From: Nitrospinae bacterium RIFCSPLOWO2_12_FULL_45_22 | GTDB taxonomy: Bacteria; 2-12-FULL-45-22 | NCBI GenBank assembly: GCA_001803565.1 | Contig: MHDQ01000115.1 | Coordinates: 1 to 14,605, forward strand | Length of the DNA: 14,605 bases | Direction: 5' to 3' | Shown: positions 14,546-14,605 of the stretch, piece by piece | Position numbering within the stretch: the first letter of the stretch is position 1 | Layout: every line of letters starts with the position of its first letter | Position numbers and translations under genes: made by a program | Notes under the pieces: generated by a model | The model's database searches: none | Told to the model about the DNA's origin: nothing | Seen by the model: the letters and a program-made list of their open reading frames with translations, nothing else

Positions 14546-14605
14546 GCGAGACAAACGCAGTAAAGTTCATTGTGCAAATCTTGAAAGGCAAAAGGCGGCA
14601 TAACA
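14546..14605 (+). other. Start of attC site 3, truncated by window end
   Basis: The last 60 bases hold no gene. GCATAAC (14598-14604) repeats the R'' element of attC2 exactly. Its complement, GTTATGC, matches the cassette-3 start GATATGC (9595-9601) at all but the second base. The rest of the site lies beyond the window. Confidence 0.65.

Larger units (their letters stand above)
7412..14605. mobile_element. Chromosomal integron with three cassettes
   Basis: The layout is intI (minus strand, broken), attI region (about 8049-8173), cassette 1 (8168-8736, unknown protein), cassette 2 (8737-9595, higBA), and cassette 3 (9596 to beyond the window, type III R-M with HEPN/MNT). The evidence is the integron-specific integrase sequence, a GTTAGGC core next to it, two complete attC-like sites, and a third R'' (GCATAAC, 14598-14604) at the window end. 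Cassette starts and their own R'' elements are complementary, exactly in cassettes 1 and 2 over six or more bases and with one mismatch in cassette 3. All cassette genes point away from intI, the standard orientation. The true right end is outside the window. This may be a sedentary array that can no longer rearrange itself. Confidence 0.88.

Overview
The window is bacterial DNA from an organism I cannot place below domain level. The left half (1-7254) looks like ordinary chromosome of a probably anaerobic heterotroph or syntroph. It holds (R)-citramalate synthase (cimA), pyruvate phosphate dikinase (ppdK), the bifunctional riboflavin enzyme ribD, and a convergent acyl-CoA dehydrogenase. The gaps between these genes contain several families of imperfect inverted or tandem repeats, of the kind scattered through many uncultivated environmental genomes.

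The right half (7412-14605) is best read as a chromosomal integron. An integron-type tyrosine recombinase gene (intI) lies on the minus strand but is broken by an internal deletion. Divergent from it is an attI-like region with a strong outward promoter candidate (TTGACA, 19 bp, TATAAT) and a perfect GTTAGGC core site. Three gene cassettes follow, separated by sites with attC architecture: R'', L'' with an unpaired A, a variable terminal structure, L', R'. The start of each cassette matches the R'' of its own attC: TTAGGC with CCTAAC in cassette 1, TTATGC with GCATAAC in cassette 2, and (A/T)TATGC with GCATAAC in cassette 3, where one base is off. This is the relation expected if each cassette was once a circle.

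Cassette 1 (8168-8736) encodes a small protein of unknown function. Cassette 2 (8737-9595) is a higBA toxin-antitoxin pair with its own promoter, apparently leaderless. Cassette 3 (9596 to beyond the window end) is over 5 kb, very large for a cassette. It carries a type III restriction-modification operon in which a HepT/MntA-type HEPN/nucleotidyltransferase pair sits between mod and res. Res, HepT and MntA keep their catalytic motifs. The methyltransferase mod is broken: it has lost the segment that should carry the DPPY motif and has a second frameshift near 10380. Around the first break its base composition drops sharply.

The most interesting part is therefore the integron: a fossil or immobilised array holding defence modules, including a type III R-M/HEPN-MNT island as a giant cassette, next to a dead integrase.
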